The notes under the pieces are model-generated. The model had not been told where the DNA came from. It saw only the letters and a program-made list of their open reading frames with translations, and made no database searches. The position numbers and the translations under genes are program-made. Source: JBBQNJ01 sp038329845 (lineage in GTDB: Bacteria > Planctomycetota > Phycisphaerae > Tepidisphaerales > Tepidisphaeraceae). Taken from it: 64,000 nt of DNA. Shown one piece after another: positions 8,344 through 16,273 of this stretch; the stretch's first letter is position 1, and each line of letters begins with the position of its first letter. Where the stretch lies: the NCBI GenBank assembly GCA_038329845.1, contig JBBQNJ010000009.1, forward strand, positions 1 through 64,000. The letters are read 5' to 3'.

Positions 8344-9726
8344 ATGGACCCGTCGAGCCTGATCGCCCATCAACAGGTTTTTTTTCGCGGCGGCGCGACG
8401 CGCGGGGAGGATTTTCGGCGCCGGCAGCTTCTCGCCTTGCGTCAGGCGATTGTGGGATCAGAACCGGCGCTGCTCGAGGCATTAAGAGCGGACCTCGGTA
8501 AGTCTTCACTCGAAGCCTACGGCAGTGAAATTGGAATCACACTTCATGAAATCGACCATGCGCTGCGCCACCTGGGTCGGTGGATGCGGCCAATGCGAGC
8601 CAAACTTCCGTGGCTGCTGTGGCCGGCTCGGGCCCGCGTCTATCGGGAGCCGTTCGGGGTCGCGTGTATCGTTGGGCCGTGGAATTACCCGCTTCAACTG
8701 CTCCTGATGCCGATGGTCAGCGCCATCGCGGCGGGCAACTGCGTGATCGTTAAGCCATCGGAACTGGCACCGCACACGAGCAAGGCGATTGCTTCCCTGA
8801 TCGAATCGACATTCCCGCCGGACTATATCGTTGCGCTGCAGGGCGGCCGCGAGACCACTGAGGCGGTGCTCGACGCCCCGCCGGATTTTATCTTTTTCAC
8901 CGGCGGCGGCCAGGTCGGCGCGATGATCATGGAGCGCGCCGCACACCACCTTACGCCGGTGGCGTTGGAACTGGGCGGGAAATGCCCGTGCGTCGTCTGC
9001 GCCGATGCGCCGCTCGAGCTTGCGGCACGGCGAATCGCGTGGGGCAAATTTCTGAACGCCGGGGCGACCTGCGTCGCGCCCGATCACGTCTTGGTGGACG
9101 CACAGGTCCATGACGCTTTCCTCGACGCGATCAAGGGGGCGATCGGCGAGTTTTTCGGCGCGGATCCCCAGCAAAGCCCGTTCTTCGGGCGAATCGTCAA
9201 CCGACATCATTTCGACCGACTGGTTGACTATTTACGTTTTGGCGAGATTGTCATAGGCGGGCGCAGCGATGCCGCGGCCCGGTACATCGCCCCGACGGTG
9301 TTGCGAGACACTCCGGCCGATGCGCCGGTCATGCAGGAGGAGATTTTCGGCCCGATCTTGCCGGTTGTGGCCGTGCGTGACATCGACGAGGCAATCGAAC
9401 GCATCGGCGCGCTGCCAGCCCCGCTGGCCGTCTATTTATTCACCGGCGATCGCCGGACCCACAAGCGATTCGTCGAGCAGACGCGAAGCGGGGCGATGTG
9501 CATCAATGACACGGTGGTCCAGACCGTCCCCTCGACCCTCGGGTTCGGGGGCGTCGGTGCCAGCGGGTTCGGACGCTATCATGGGCGAGCCGGCTTCGAC
9601 TGTTTCTCGTACACTCGCCCCGTCGTCGTGCGATCCACCTGGATCGATCCGCGCTTTCGCTACCCGCCTTCCGCGATCGGCTTGGACAAACTCCGACGGG
9701 TCTATAAATTCTTGCTGGGCGGTTGA
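8344..9726 (+). CDS. aldH: Carotenoid-aldehyde dehydrogenase (AldH-like)
   Basis: A 460-aa NAD(P)-dependent aldehyde dehydrogenase of the fatty/diaponeurosporenal type. Catalytic residues are in place: E209 in VALELGGK, C243 in FLNAGATCVAPD, with the cofactor-loop GPWNYP (111-116) and K137 in VIVKPSE. In staphyloxanthin synthesis this enzyme converts 4,4'-diaponeurosporen-4-al to the acid, which CrtQ then glycosylates. The start ATG 8344 gives the normal short N-terminus; an upstream TTG (8305) would add 13 atypical residues. The stop is followed 14 bp later by the crtN ATG, so both form one operon. Position inside the crt locus makes the carotenoid role likely but not proven. Confidence 0.88.
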   Translation: MDPSSLIAHQQVFFRGGATRGEDFRRRQLLALRQAIVGSEPALLEALRADLGKSSLEAYGSEIGITLHEIDHALRHLGRWMRPMRAKLPWLLWPARARVYREPFGVACIVGPWNYPLQLLLMPMVSAIAAGNCVIVKPSELAPHTSKAIASLIESTFPPDYIVALQGGRETTEAVLDAPPDFIFFTGGGQVGAMIMERAAHHLTPVALELGGKCPCVVCADAPLELAARRIAWGKFLNAGATCVAPDHVLVDAQVHDAFLDAIKGAIGEFFGADPQQSPFFGRIVNRHHFDRLVDYLRFGEIVIGGRSDAAARYIAPTVLRDTPADAPVMQEEIFGPILPVVAVRDIDEAIERIGALPAPLAVYLFTGDRRTHKRFVEQTRSGAMCINDTVVQTVPSTLGFGGVGASGFGRYHGRAGFDCFSYTRPVVVRSTWIDPRFRYPPSAIGLDKLRRVYKFLLGG

Positions 9727-9740
9727 TCAAGAGGACCAAG

Positions 9741-11219
9741 ATGGCTGCAAAGGTGTTGATTATCGGCGCGGGGCCCGGCGGCCTGGCAGCGGGAATGCTG
9801 CTGGCCAAGGCCGGTCTACGCGTCACAATCCTCGAGAAACAGCATCGCATCGGAGGCCGCACCAGCGCCCTCGAGGCCGATGGCTTTCGCTTCGACCTCG
9901 GCCCGACGTTCTTCCTCTATCCGCAGATCATCGAGGAAATCTTCACCAGTGTCGGACGCGATCTGCACCAGGAAGTGCAGTTGAAGCGGCTCGATCCGCA
10001 ATATCGTCTGACCTTCGGGGCCGGCGGGACGCTGAACGCAACGTCAAACATCGACCGCATGGTCGCCGAGATCGACCGATTCTCGCCCGGCGAAGGGGCG
10101 GCTTTCCGCCGGTTCATGAACGACAATCGAGTGAAACTCGAGAAGTTCACTCCCTGCCTGCAGACGCCGTTCCTCGGATTAACCAGTCTGTTGCACGCAC
10201 GCCTGCTCAAGGTCCTGCCGCATTTGAAGCCCTGGAAATCTCTCCACCGCGAACTTTCCGGATATTTCACGGATGAACGGCTGCGTCTGGCGTTCACATT
10301 CCAGTCCAAGTACCTCGGGATGAGCCCGTTCCAATGCCCAAGCCTGTTCTCGATCCTCTCATTTCTCGAATATGAGCATGGTGTGTTCCATCCGATGGGC
10401 GGTTGCAACGCCGTCAGCAGCGCGATGGCTCGAGTCGCCACGGACCTGGGATGCGAGATTCGCACCGGCGAGGGCGTCGAGCAAATTCTATTCGAGAAAC
10501 GCCGGGCGGTGGGCGCGCGCACGAGCCAGCGCGAATATCGCGCCGACGCGGTGGTCGTCAACGCCGATTTTGCCCACGCGATCAAGACGCTCGTTCCGCA
10601 ATCCCTTCGGCGTAAATGGACCGATGCGACCCTGGCGAGCAAACGCTATTCCTGTTCGACCCTGATGCTCTATCTGGGGATCGAAGGATCTTTCGAGCAT
10701 CTGGCTCATCACAACATCTACGTCGCCAGGGATTACCGTAAGAACCTCGAAGAGATCGAGACACTTCGCACACTCAGCGACGATCCATCCTTCTATGTTC
10801 AAGCGGGCTGCGTCAGCGATCCCGGATTGGCCCCGCCCGGCCATAGCACGCTGTACGTTCTGGTCCCTGTCAGCCACCAGTGCGACGCGATCGATTGGAA
10901 CCGCCAGCGCGATGTCTATCGCCGGGTCGCGTTGAAGCAACTGGAGAAGATCGGCATCGAAGACATCGACCGTCGAATCCGCTTCGAGCGGATGATCACG
11001 CCGAGCGATTGGGAACATCAGATGGGGATCTATCGCGGCGCGACGTTCAATCTGGCGCACAATCTCGGCCAGATGCTGCATCGACGACCGCGCAACCGCT
11101 TCGAGGAGTTTGATCGCATGTACCTCGTCGGCGGGGGAACCCACCCGGGTAGCGGCCTGCCCGTGATCTTCGAATCCGCGAGAATCAGCAGCCGGTTAGT
11201 GCTTGAAGACCTCGCCTAA
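9741..11219 (+). CDS. crtN: CrtN-like C30 carotenoid desaturase
   Basis: A 492-aa FAD-dependent desaturase of the CrtI/CrtN family, predicted to desaturate dehydrosqualene or squalene to 4,4'-diaponeurosporene. It has GAGPGG at 9-14, the IGGRTSALEADGFRFDLGPT segment typical of phytoene desaturases, and the C-terminal FAD-contacting VGGGTHPGSGLPVI. ATG 9741 is chosen over TTG 9723 (which overlaps aldH) because AGAGGA lies 6 nt upstream. It is paralogous to the divergent crtP, as in the staphylococcal pair. No squalene or dehydrosqualene synthase is encoded in the window, so the substrate must be made elsewhere. Confidence 0.85.
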   Translation: MAAKVLIIGAGPGGLAAGMLLAKAGLRVTILEKQHRIGGRTSALEADGFRFDLGPTFFLYPQIIEEIFTSVGRDLHQEVQLKRLDPQYRLTFGAGGTLNATSNIDRMVAEIDRFSPGEGAAFRRFMNDNRVKLEKFTPCLQTPFLGLTSLLHARLLKVLPHLKPWKSLHRELSGYFTDERLRLAFTFQSKYLGMSPFQCPSLFSILSFLEYEHGVFHPMGGCNAVSSAMARVATDLGCEIRTGEGVEQILFEKRRAVGARTSQREYRADAVVVNADFAHAIKTLVPQSLRRKWTDATLASKRYSCSTLMLYLGIEGSFEHLAHHNIYVARDYRKNLEEIETLRTLSDDPSFYVQAGCVSDPGLAPPGHSTLYVLVPVSHQCDAIDWNRQRDVYRRVALKQLEKIGIEDIDRRIRFERMITPSDWEHQMGIYRGATFNLAHNLGQMLHRRPRNRFEEFDRMYLVGGGTHPGSGLPVIFESARISSRLVLEDLA

Positions 11220-11243
11220 GACCGTGGCGTTCTCCCGGCACGC

Positions 11244-11263
11244 ATCTCTCAATCGGGAGAGAT
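11244..11263 (+). terminator. Possible hairpin terminator after crtN
   Basis: ATCTCTC and GAGAGAT form a perfect 7-bp stem around a 6-nt loop 25 bp after the crtN stop. There is no T tract, so this is only a weak candidate. Confidence 0.3.
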
Positions 11264-11393
11264 CGCGCTCGCCGAAATGGCCAGTCATAAATTAAAATTT
11301 CAAAGTGTGGGGTTCATCCCCACCGATTTGCATACAGGGTGGTGGCGGACGCCGCCATACGTAGATAGAGAGCGAGCGAGCGTGAACCTGAAA

Positions 11394-11573
11394 ATGCGGT
11401 TGGTGGCAAAGTTGTTGGTGGGGCTTTTCGTCGGCACGGCGCCGGCGGGGTGGACTCATGCCACCAAGCAGCCGTTGAAGCAGGAGAAGCTCGAAGGCGG
11501 CCCGGCCGCGACGGCGGCGCGGGCGGATATCACGTTCCAATCTCTCTCGAAGGCGTTTCAACGTTTTCTATGA
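11394..11573 (+). CDS. Possible small secreted peptide, doubtful
   Basis: A 59-codon reading frame beginning MRLVAKLLVGLFVGTAPAG has signal-peptide character (basic start, hydrophobic core, WTHAT cleavage region) followed by about 37 polar residues. A GTG (11382) and an ATG (11277) upstream are alternative starts. There is no clear ribosome-binding site and no recognisable family, and the frame ends shortly before the hairpin elements. It may be a chance reading frame in a scarred region. Confidence 0.22.
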   Translation: MRLVAKLLVGLFVGTAPAGWTHATKQPLKQEKLEGGPAATAARADITFQSLSKAFQRFL

Positions 11574-11599
11574 CTTGCTCTGCCCAGCGATACGCCATC

Positions 11600-11705
11600 T
11601 ATACCGCTCGCGGGCCATATTGAGACAAACCGCTTGGGGAAAACCGGGATATCCCGCAGGTTCCGAGCCGTTGCGGACGTCTCACTGAAGGCCGCGAGCG
11701 GTATA
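11600..11705. repeat. 106-bp element with 16-17-bp terminal inverted repeats
   Basis: The outer arms TATACCGCTCGCGGGCC (11600-11616) and GGCCGCGAGCGGTATA (11690-11705) are complementary with one unpaired base. The pairing continues imperfectly inward (GAGAC with GTCTC, CCGC with GCGG), and the centre holds the palindrome CGGGATATCCCG (11645-11656). The whole unit could fold as one long hairpin, resembling a MITE/REP-like element or a structured RNA. No target duplication is certain, though both ends carry TATA. Confidence 0.6.
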
Positions 11706-11739
11706 TAACAGCCAAATGACGATCTCGCAGATTCCGCTG

Positions 11740-11853
11740 GTGTAGTGTCTCGGACTAATGGCATCTTATGTCTGGTCGCAAAAGCAACTTGAAAGGTACA
11801 AAGCGAAGGATTTTCAGTCGAGCATGAGACGCACGATTTATGAGACACTACAC
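11740..11853. mobile_element. 114-bp MITE-like element with 12-bp perfect terminal inverted repeats
   Basis: GTGTAGTGTCTC (11740-11751) and GAGACACTACAC (11842-11853) are perfect inverted repeats bounding a 90-bp core with no coding content. Size and structure resemble a non-autonomous insertion-sequence derivative. It ends 2 bp before the surviving codons of a helicase C-terminus, so it probably marks the breakpoint that removed the rest of that gene. No transposase is nearby. Confidence 0.6.
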
Positions 11854-11855
11854 TA

Positions 11856-11963
11856 GGAGTCTACGACTATGTTGTGAACGGCAAGCCTGTCATCGAATGG
11901 ATTATCGAACGCTATCAGGTGACGAGGGACAAGGACAGCGGGATCGTCAACGCCCCGAACGAC
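11856..11963 (+). pseudogene. C-terminal stub of a restriction-type DEAD/DEAH helicase
   Basis: Reading GGA-GTC-TAC onward gives about 36 residues including YVVNGKPVIEWIIERYQV followed by TRDKDSGIVNAPND. This is the conserved C-terminal block of large DEAD/DEAH-box helicase/restriction proteins of the type ISP-like group (usual ending V-N-D-P-N-D-W). There is no start codon; homology begins immediately after the MITE-like element and dissolves after codon 36. The family is the same kind as the N-terminal fragments at 16.9-19.7 kb, so both may derive from one original gene type. Confidence 0.7.
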
Positions 11964-12055
11964 ATTGCTGCCAGGGGGAGAACCCGTCTGGCATCTCCGG
12001 GGCGAGGGGGTTATCCTGCGGGGCAACCAAACGCGCCCCATCGGGGCAAAAAGGA

Positions 12056-12601
12056 ATGTTCGGTTTCGGCAAGAACCCGGGCCACGATGCCCAGACGCAA
12101 GGCCCGCGGGTCAGCACCAAGTTCTGCTCCGATCGCTTCAGCGGCAAATACCCGCATGTGGGGCTGTACGACTGCAAGGAGCGCAAGGTCTGGGTCTGCA
12201 AACCGCTCGGCGGGCAGGCGATCCGCACCTCCCATGCCCGGCTGATCACCGGCGCCGACAATGCCGTCGGGACCGTTTGGAAAGACCGCTTCATCTGTTT
12301 CTGGTTTTACACCCCGCGCACCGGCGAAGGGTACATCCATGGATACCCCATCGACTGGGAAGAAGCCCACCTGCTCGTGCGGATCGACCCCAACTGGGAC
12401 TACGACCGCCAACGCCTGATCCCGCCGGAACTCGAGGACCAGATCGACGGGAATCTCGAACGCCAGATTCGCCACGGCGAACGCATCTTCGAGTTCTTCC
12501 GTGCCTGCAAACTGAAGTATCCACTCAGCCTGCACTACATCGGACAGCGGGCGACCGATTCGCAGTTCTACGCCAAGCGAATGGAAGCGGCGACCGGCTG
12601 A
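12056..12601 (+). CDS. Hypothetical protein, 181 aa
   Basis: A single-domain, probably cytoplasmic protein with no recognised family. It starts MFGFGKNPGHDAQTQGP, has four Cys (in KFCSDRF, YDCKER, WVCKP and FRACKLKY) and many aromatic residues, and contains the stretch DRFICFWFYTPRTGEGYIHG; neither signal peptide nor membrane helix is evident. ATG 12056 has AAGGA almost adjacent, too close for ideal spacing, and a longer in-frame reading to 11840 overlaps the helicase stub and is unlikely. Codon use looks genuine (GC-rich third positions). It stands alone between scarred DNA and alr. Confidence 0.6.
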   Translation: MFGFGKNPGHDAQTQGPRVSTKFCSDRFSGKYPHVGLYDCKERKVWVCKPLGGQAIRTSHARLITGADNAVGTVWKDRFICFWFYTPRTGEGYIHGYPIDWEEAHLLVRIDPNWDYDRQRLIPPELEDQIDGNLERQIRHGERIFEFFRACKLKYPLSLHYIGQRATDSQFYAKRMEAATG

Positions 12602-12630
12602 GGCCTGGGGGCCGGGGGCTGCGGGGGCCG

Positions 12631-12731
12631 GGGGGCGGCCGGGAAATTCCCGCTCGGGCGAAAAAACTTACGCGAGGATCACCGCATGGCCGATCAGCCG
12701 GGGGCGGGCCGGGAAATTTCCGCCCGGGCGA
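12631..12731. repeat. Two direct copies of a 31-bp palindrome-centred repeat upstream of alr
   Basis: Copies at 12631-12661 and 12701-12731 share GGGCGG-(C/G)CCGGGAAATT cores and end in CGGGCGA, with centres GGGAAATTCCC and GGAAATTTCC that are palindromic. They are spaced exactly 70 bp apart (start to start) and lie 80-180 bp before the alr start. They could be a regulatory pair or simply a dispersed repeat. Confidence 0.5.
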
Positions 12732-12813
12732 TAGTGTCCGCACCGGCGGCGCGGTATGATCCAGCGCGATCGAATGGATTCGGTCGGGACTTGTTCTGAA
12801 ACACGAGGTGCGC

Positions 12814-14025
12814 ATGGATGCACGACACGCCGCCGGGGAGCCGCGCTTACTTATTTCCCGAAAAGCCCTGCTGCACAACGCCGCGGTTCTCCGCCGCCGG
12901 CTTCATCCCTCGGTGCGCTTGTGCGCGATCCTCAAGGCCGATGCCTACGGGCACGGGGCGGTGATGGCTGCCGATGCGCTGACTCGCGCCGGCCGGCCCG
13001 GCGAGGTCTCGACGGGCGCCGATGCGATCGCCGTGGCGAGCATCGACGAGGCGGCGGCGCTGGGGCCGATCAACGTGCCGGTGCTGATCTTCCGCCCGGT
13101 GGAAAATGCCTTCGTCGCCGGCCAGCGCTCGGCCCTGGAGTCCGCGATCAACGAAAACTGGGTGCTGACGTTGTGCAGCCCCTCGGCGGCCGAGGACGTG
13201 GCGAGGATCGCCCTGGCGACCGGACGCCGCGCATCGGTGCAGGTGATGATCGACACCGGGATGACGCGCTCGGGAGTGGACATCGCGGCACTGCCCGAGC
13301 TACTGCGCCGAATCGAATCGCGCCCGAGCCTGCGCCTCGCCGGACTTTGCACCCATTTCGCCTGTGCCGATGAGCCGCGACATCCCTTCACCGTCGAGCA
13401 GCTCGAGCGATTCAAACAGGCGACCGATCCGGCGGCGCAGTTCACGCCGGGACGGTTCTTGCGTCACGCCGCCAACAGCGGCGCGATTTTCTTCAATCCC
13501 GACGCCCATCTGGACATGGTGCGCCCGGGAATCGCGCTGTACGGGATCGACCCGACCGGCCGACCGAACATGGATCGCCACCTGCGCCCGGTGATGAAGT
13601 GGGTGGCGCCGCTGTTGATGATCCGTCCGGTTGCCAAGGGCGCCGGCGTCGGCTACGGCCAAAGCTGGATCGCCCCGCGCGACACGTATGTGGGGCTGGC
13701 CCCGGTCGGGTACGCCGATGGCTATTTGCGCCGATTCAGCCCCGGAGCGGTGATGCGCCTCAATGACCGGATCGTCCCCGTGATCGGCCGGGTCAGCATG
13801 GACCTGACCACGGTGGACCTCGGTCCCGACCCCGACGCGGCGGTCGGCGACGATGTCACGCTGCTCGATGACGATCCACTTTCCCCGTGCAGCGTCTACG
13901 CCCTGGCGAAATGGGCCGACACGATCCCCTACGAAATCTTCTGCCGGATCGGATCGCGCATCCGCCGGGTCTGCGTGGATGATGAGACCTCGCACGCCAC
14001 CACCGACTCGCAGGAAGCGGCGTGA
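12814..14025 (+). CDS. alr: Alanine racemase
   Basis: PLP-dependent enzyme converting L-alanine to D-alanine for peptidoglycan, 403 aa. The PLP lysine lies in the AILKADAYGHG motif (K41), and the catalytic tyrosine is in GVGYGQSW within the C-terminal domain. Substrate and cofactor elements HAANSGA, MVRPGIALYG and RVSMDLTTVD are all present. ATG 12814 is preferred over GTG 12808 because GAGG (12804-12807) is then correctly spaced. It is followed after 24 bp by nadE on the same strand. Presence of alr fits a peptidoglycan-containing wall. Confidence 0.96.
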   Translation: MDARHAAGEPRLLISRKALLHNAAVLRRRLHPSVRLCAILKADAYGHGAVMAADALTRAGRPGEVSTGADAIAVASIDEAAALGPINVPVLIFRPVENAFVAGQRSALESAINENWVLTLCSPSAAEDVARIALATGRRASVQVMIDTGMTRSGVDIAALPELLRRIESRPSLRLAGLCTHFACADEPRHPFTVEQLERFKQATDPAAQFTPGRFLRHAANSGAIFFNPDAHLDMVRPGIALYGIDPTGRPNMDRHLRPVMKWVAPLLMIRPVAKGAGVGYGQSWIAPRDTYVGLAPVGYADGYLRRFSPGAVMRLNDRIVPVIGRVSMDLTTVDLGPDPDAAVGDDVTLLDDDPLSPCSVYALAKWADTIPYEIFCRIGSRIRRVCVDDETSHATTDSQEAA

Positions 14026-14049
14026 CGCGATTACCCGGCGGCGGATAGA

Positions 14050-15810
14050 ATGTCGCCGATGCGAATCGCACTGGCCCAGATCAACCCCACGGTCGGAGAT
14101 ATTTCCGGAAACGCGCGGAAAATCGTGGACTTCGCCCGCCGGGCGCACGATGCCGGGGCGCAACTGGTGGTCTATCCCGAACTGGCGATCGTGGGATATC
14201 CGCCCAAGGATCTGCTGCTCAAGCCGCAATTCGTGCAGGACAATCTGCGGGCGCTGGAATGGATCGCGCGGCATATCCCCGCGACGATCGACGCGATCGT
14301 CGGGTACGCCGACCGCAACGAACTGCCGATCGGCCGCCCGCTGCATAACGCCGTGGCGGTGCTTCACGGCGGGCGGATCGTCAGCCGGCATTTCAAGACG
14401 CTGTTGCCAACCTACGACGTGTTCGATGAGAGCCGGTATTTCGAGCCAGGCCCGGCCGAGCTTCGCAATCAACTGGTGCAAATTGGTGAGTGGCCCGTGG
14501 GGCTGAGCATCTGCGAAGACCTGTGGAATGACGAACAGTTGATGGCCCGGCGGCTGTATCACCAGAACCCGATCAAGGACCTGGCGTTGGCCGGGGCCAG
14601 GGTGATGATCAACTCGAGCGCATCGCCGTTCGTCGAGGGAAAACACGCTTTCCGGCTCGAGTTGTTCGCCGCCCAGGCCCGCGAGTTCGCACGCCCGCTG
14701 GTCTACGTCAACCAGGTCGGGGGCAACGATGAATTGGTGTTCGACGGCAACAGCGCGGTGTTCGACTCGGCAGGAAACCTTATCGCCCACGGACGCGACT
14801 TCGAGGAAGACCTGGTCGTGGTGGACTTAAACGGCGAACCGAACCCCGCCGCCACGATCGCCCCCCCGGGCGATGGCAACGGCGCCGCTGCGATCCATAA
14901 GGCCCTGGTCCTGGGACTGCGCGACTACGTGAAGAAATGCGGCTTCGCCAGCGTGGTGCTGGGCCTGAGCGGCGGGATCGATTCTGCGCTCACCGCCGCC
15001 TTGGCCGTCGAAGCCCTGGGTGCCGGCAAAGTCGTCGGCGTGGCCATGCCCAGCCGCTTCAGCTCCGATCATTCGATCAACGACGCCCGCGCCCTGGCCG
15101 AGCAACTCGGCATGGAGTTCCACATCCTGCCGATCGAGGAAATCCACCAGACCTTCGAGCAAACGCTCGCCGGTGCCTTCGCCGGGTGCCAGCGCGATGT
15201 CACCGAGGAGAATCTTCAGGCCCGCGCCCGCGGCGTGCTGCTGATGGCGTTTTCCAATAAGTTCAATCACCTGCTGCTGACCACCGGCAACAAGAGCGAG
15301 CTGGCGGTTGGCTATTGCACGCTCTACGGCGACATGTGCGGCGGGCTGGCCGTGATCAGCGATGTGCCGAAGATGACCGTCTACCAGCTCGCCGAGCATA
15401 TCAACACCAAGGCCGGGCGCGACCTGATCCCGCGGAACACGATCGCCAAAGTACCCAGCGCTGAATTGCGCCCCAACCAGACCGACCAGGATTCGCTGCC
15501 CCCCTATCCGCAACTCGACGCGATCATCCACCGCTACGTCGAGCAGGAAAAGTCGGCCACCGAAATCATCGAAGAGGGGTTTGACGAACCGACGGTGCTG
15601 CGGGTCATCAAGCTGATCGACCGAAGCGAATACAAGCGCCGCCAGGCCGCCCCCGGCCTGAAGGTGACCAGCCGCGCCTTCGGCTTCGGCCGCCGAATGC
15701 CGATCGCCCAGAACTACAACGCCCTGCCCCCAAAACACGGCCAACCCTCGCCGACGATCGACGAACAGCAAGCAACCCACGGCTGGGGCTACGAACCGAT
15801 CCAGGATTGA
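14050..15810 (+). CDS. nadE: Glutamine-dependent NAD+ synthetase
   Basis: Cytoplasmic enzyme that amidates deamido-NAD+ using ammonia from glutamine. The N-terminal nitrilase-fold glutaminase carries the triad E44 (VYPELAIVG), K116 (RHFKTLLP) and C155 (SICEDLW). The C-terminal ATP-pyrophosphatase synthetase has SGGIDS at 307-312, with LLLTTGNKSELAVGYCTLYG and the RPNQTDQDSLPPY loop. At 586 aa it has the bacterial two-domain length. Start ATG 14050 or 14059 (MRIALAQINP) are both possible; the latter matches the family more closely. Probably co-transcribed with alr. Confidence 0.96.
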   Translation: MSPMRIALAQINPTVGDISGNARKIVDFARRAHDAGAQLVVYPELAIVGYPPKDLLLKPQFVQDNLRALEWIARHIPATIDAIVGYADRNELPIGRPLHNAVAVLHGGRIVSRHFKTLLPTYDVFDESRYFEPGPAELRNQLVQIGEWPVGLSICEDLWNDEQLMARRLYHQNPIKDLALAGARVMINSSASPFVEGKHAFRLELFAAQAREFARPLVYVNQVGGNDELVFDGNSAVFDSAGNLIAHGRDFEEDLVVVDLNGEPNPAATIAPPGDGNGAAAIHKALVLGLRDYVKKCGFASVVLGLSGGIDSALTAALAVEALGAGKVVGVAMPSRFSSDHSINDARALAEQLGMEFHILPIEEIHQTFEQTLAGAFAGCQRDVTEENLQARARGVLLMAFSNKFNHLLLTTGNKSELAVGYCTLYGDMCGGLAVISDVPKMTVYQLAEHINTKAGRDLIPRNTIAKVPSAELRPNQTDQDSLPPYPQLDAIIHRYVEQEKSATEIIEEGFDEPTVLRVIKLIDRSEYKRRQAAPGLKVTSRAFGFGRRMPIAQNYNALPPKHGQPSPTIDEQQATHGWGYEPIQD

Positions 15811-16059
15811 CTGGGCCTGTAGCGATAACCTGCCATTGTTTCGAGCATGCAGGGCGGGGTTCCAGCATGATCGCGGTTCCGTGACGCGAAAGCGGCAGCC
15901 GATTAATATCGCGTCTTTCCGCGTGGAGCGTGAAAGGCGAAGGAACGGATGCCGACACTAGATTGAATTGGCAAAGCGACTGTGGTGGACCATCATCGGA
16001 AGCTGGGGTATCACCTGCCGCGGTGCAACCGGGAGCTATCCGCCGGCAATGCCGACGCC

Positions 16060-16157
16060 GGCAACCTGCGGGTGCAAGGGGATAACCTGACTGGCACTCA
16101 GCGCCCTGCTGCCCTACTACGCCGGCAAGGTCAAGTGCATCTACATCGACCCGCCGT
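16060..16157 (+). pseudogene. Fragment of a type III-like Mod DNA methyltransferase
   Basis: One frame reads NLRVQGDNLTG and, after a shift of one frame near 16092, the next reads LSALLPYYAGKVKCIYIDPP. Together these reproduce the conserved block of beta-class adenine methyltransferases (GDNL...ALLP-Y-AGKVK-IYIDPPYN). The match stops right after DPP, where the tyrosine and following residues are lost. No start or further motifs remain. This marks the left part of a decayed restriction-modification locus. Confidence 0.75.
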
Positions 16158-16273
16158 CGTGTGGAGCAAGCCTAGAAATCCCGAGAATCACGCCCGACAC
16201 GTCCGCAGGCAGGTGGATTCGTGCCCGCACGGACCTGATGTCAATATTGGCCGTAATGAAGAGGACTGATCCG

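Noticed and set aside
5288..11219. Recent transfer of the carotenoid genes from staphylococci
   Set aside because: The genes have the same high GC and codon style as the neighbouring chromosome, and gene order differs from crtOPQMN; shared ancestry or ancient transfer is more likely.
11558..11848. 96-codon reverse frame across the two hairpin elements
   Set aside because: It runs through both inverted-repeat units and has no family similarity.
15982..16269. 95-codon open frame covering the Mod fragment
   Set aside because: Only part of it matches the methyltransferase; the rest is out of frame, so it is described as a pseudogene fragment and not as a gene.
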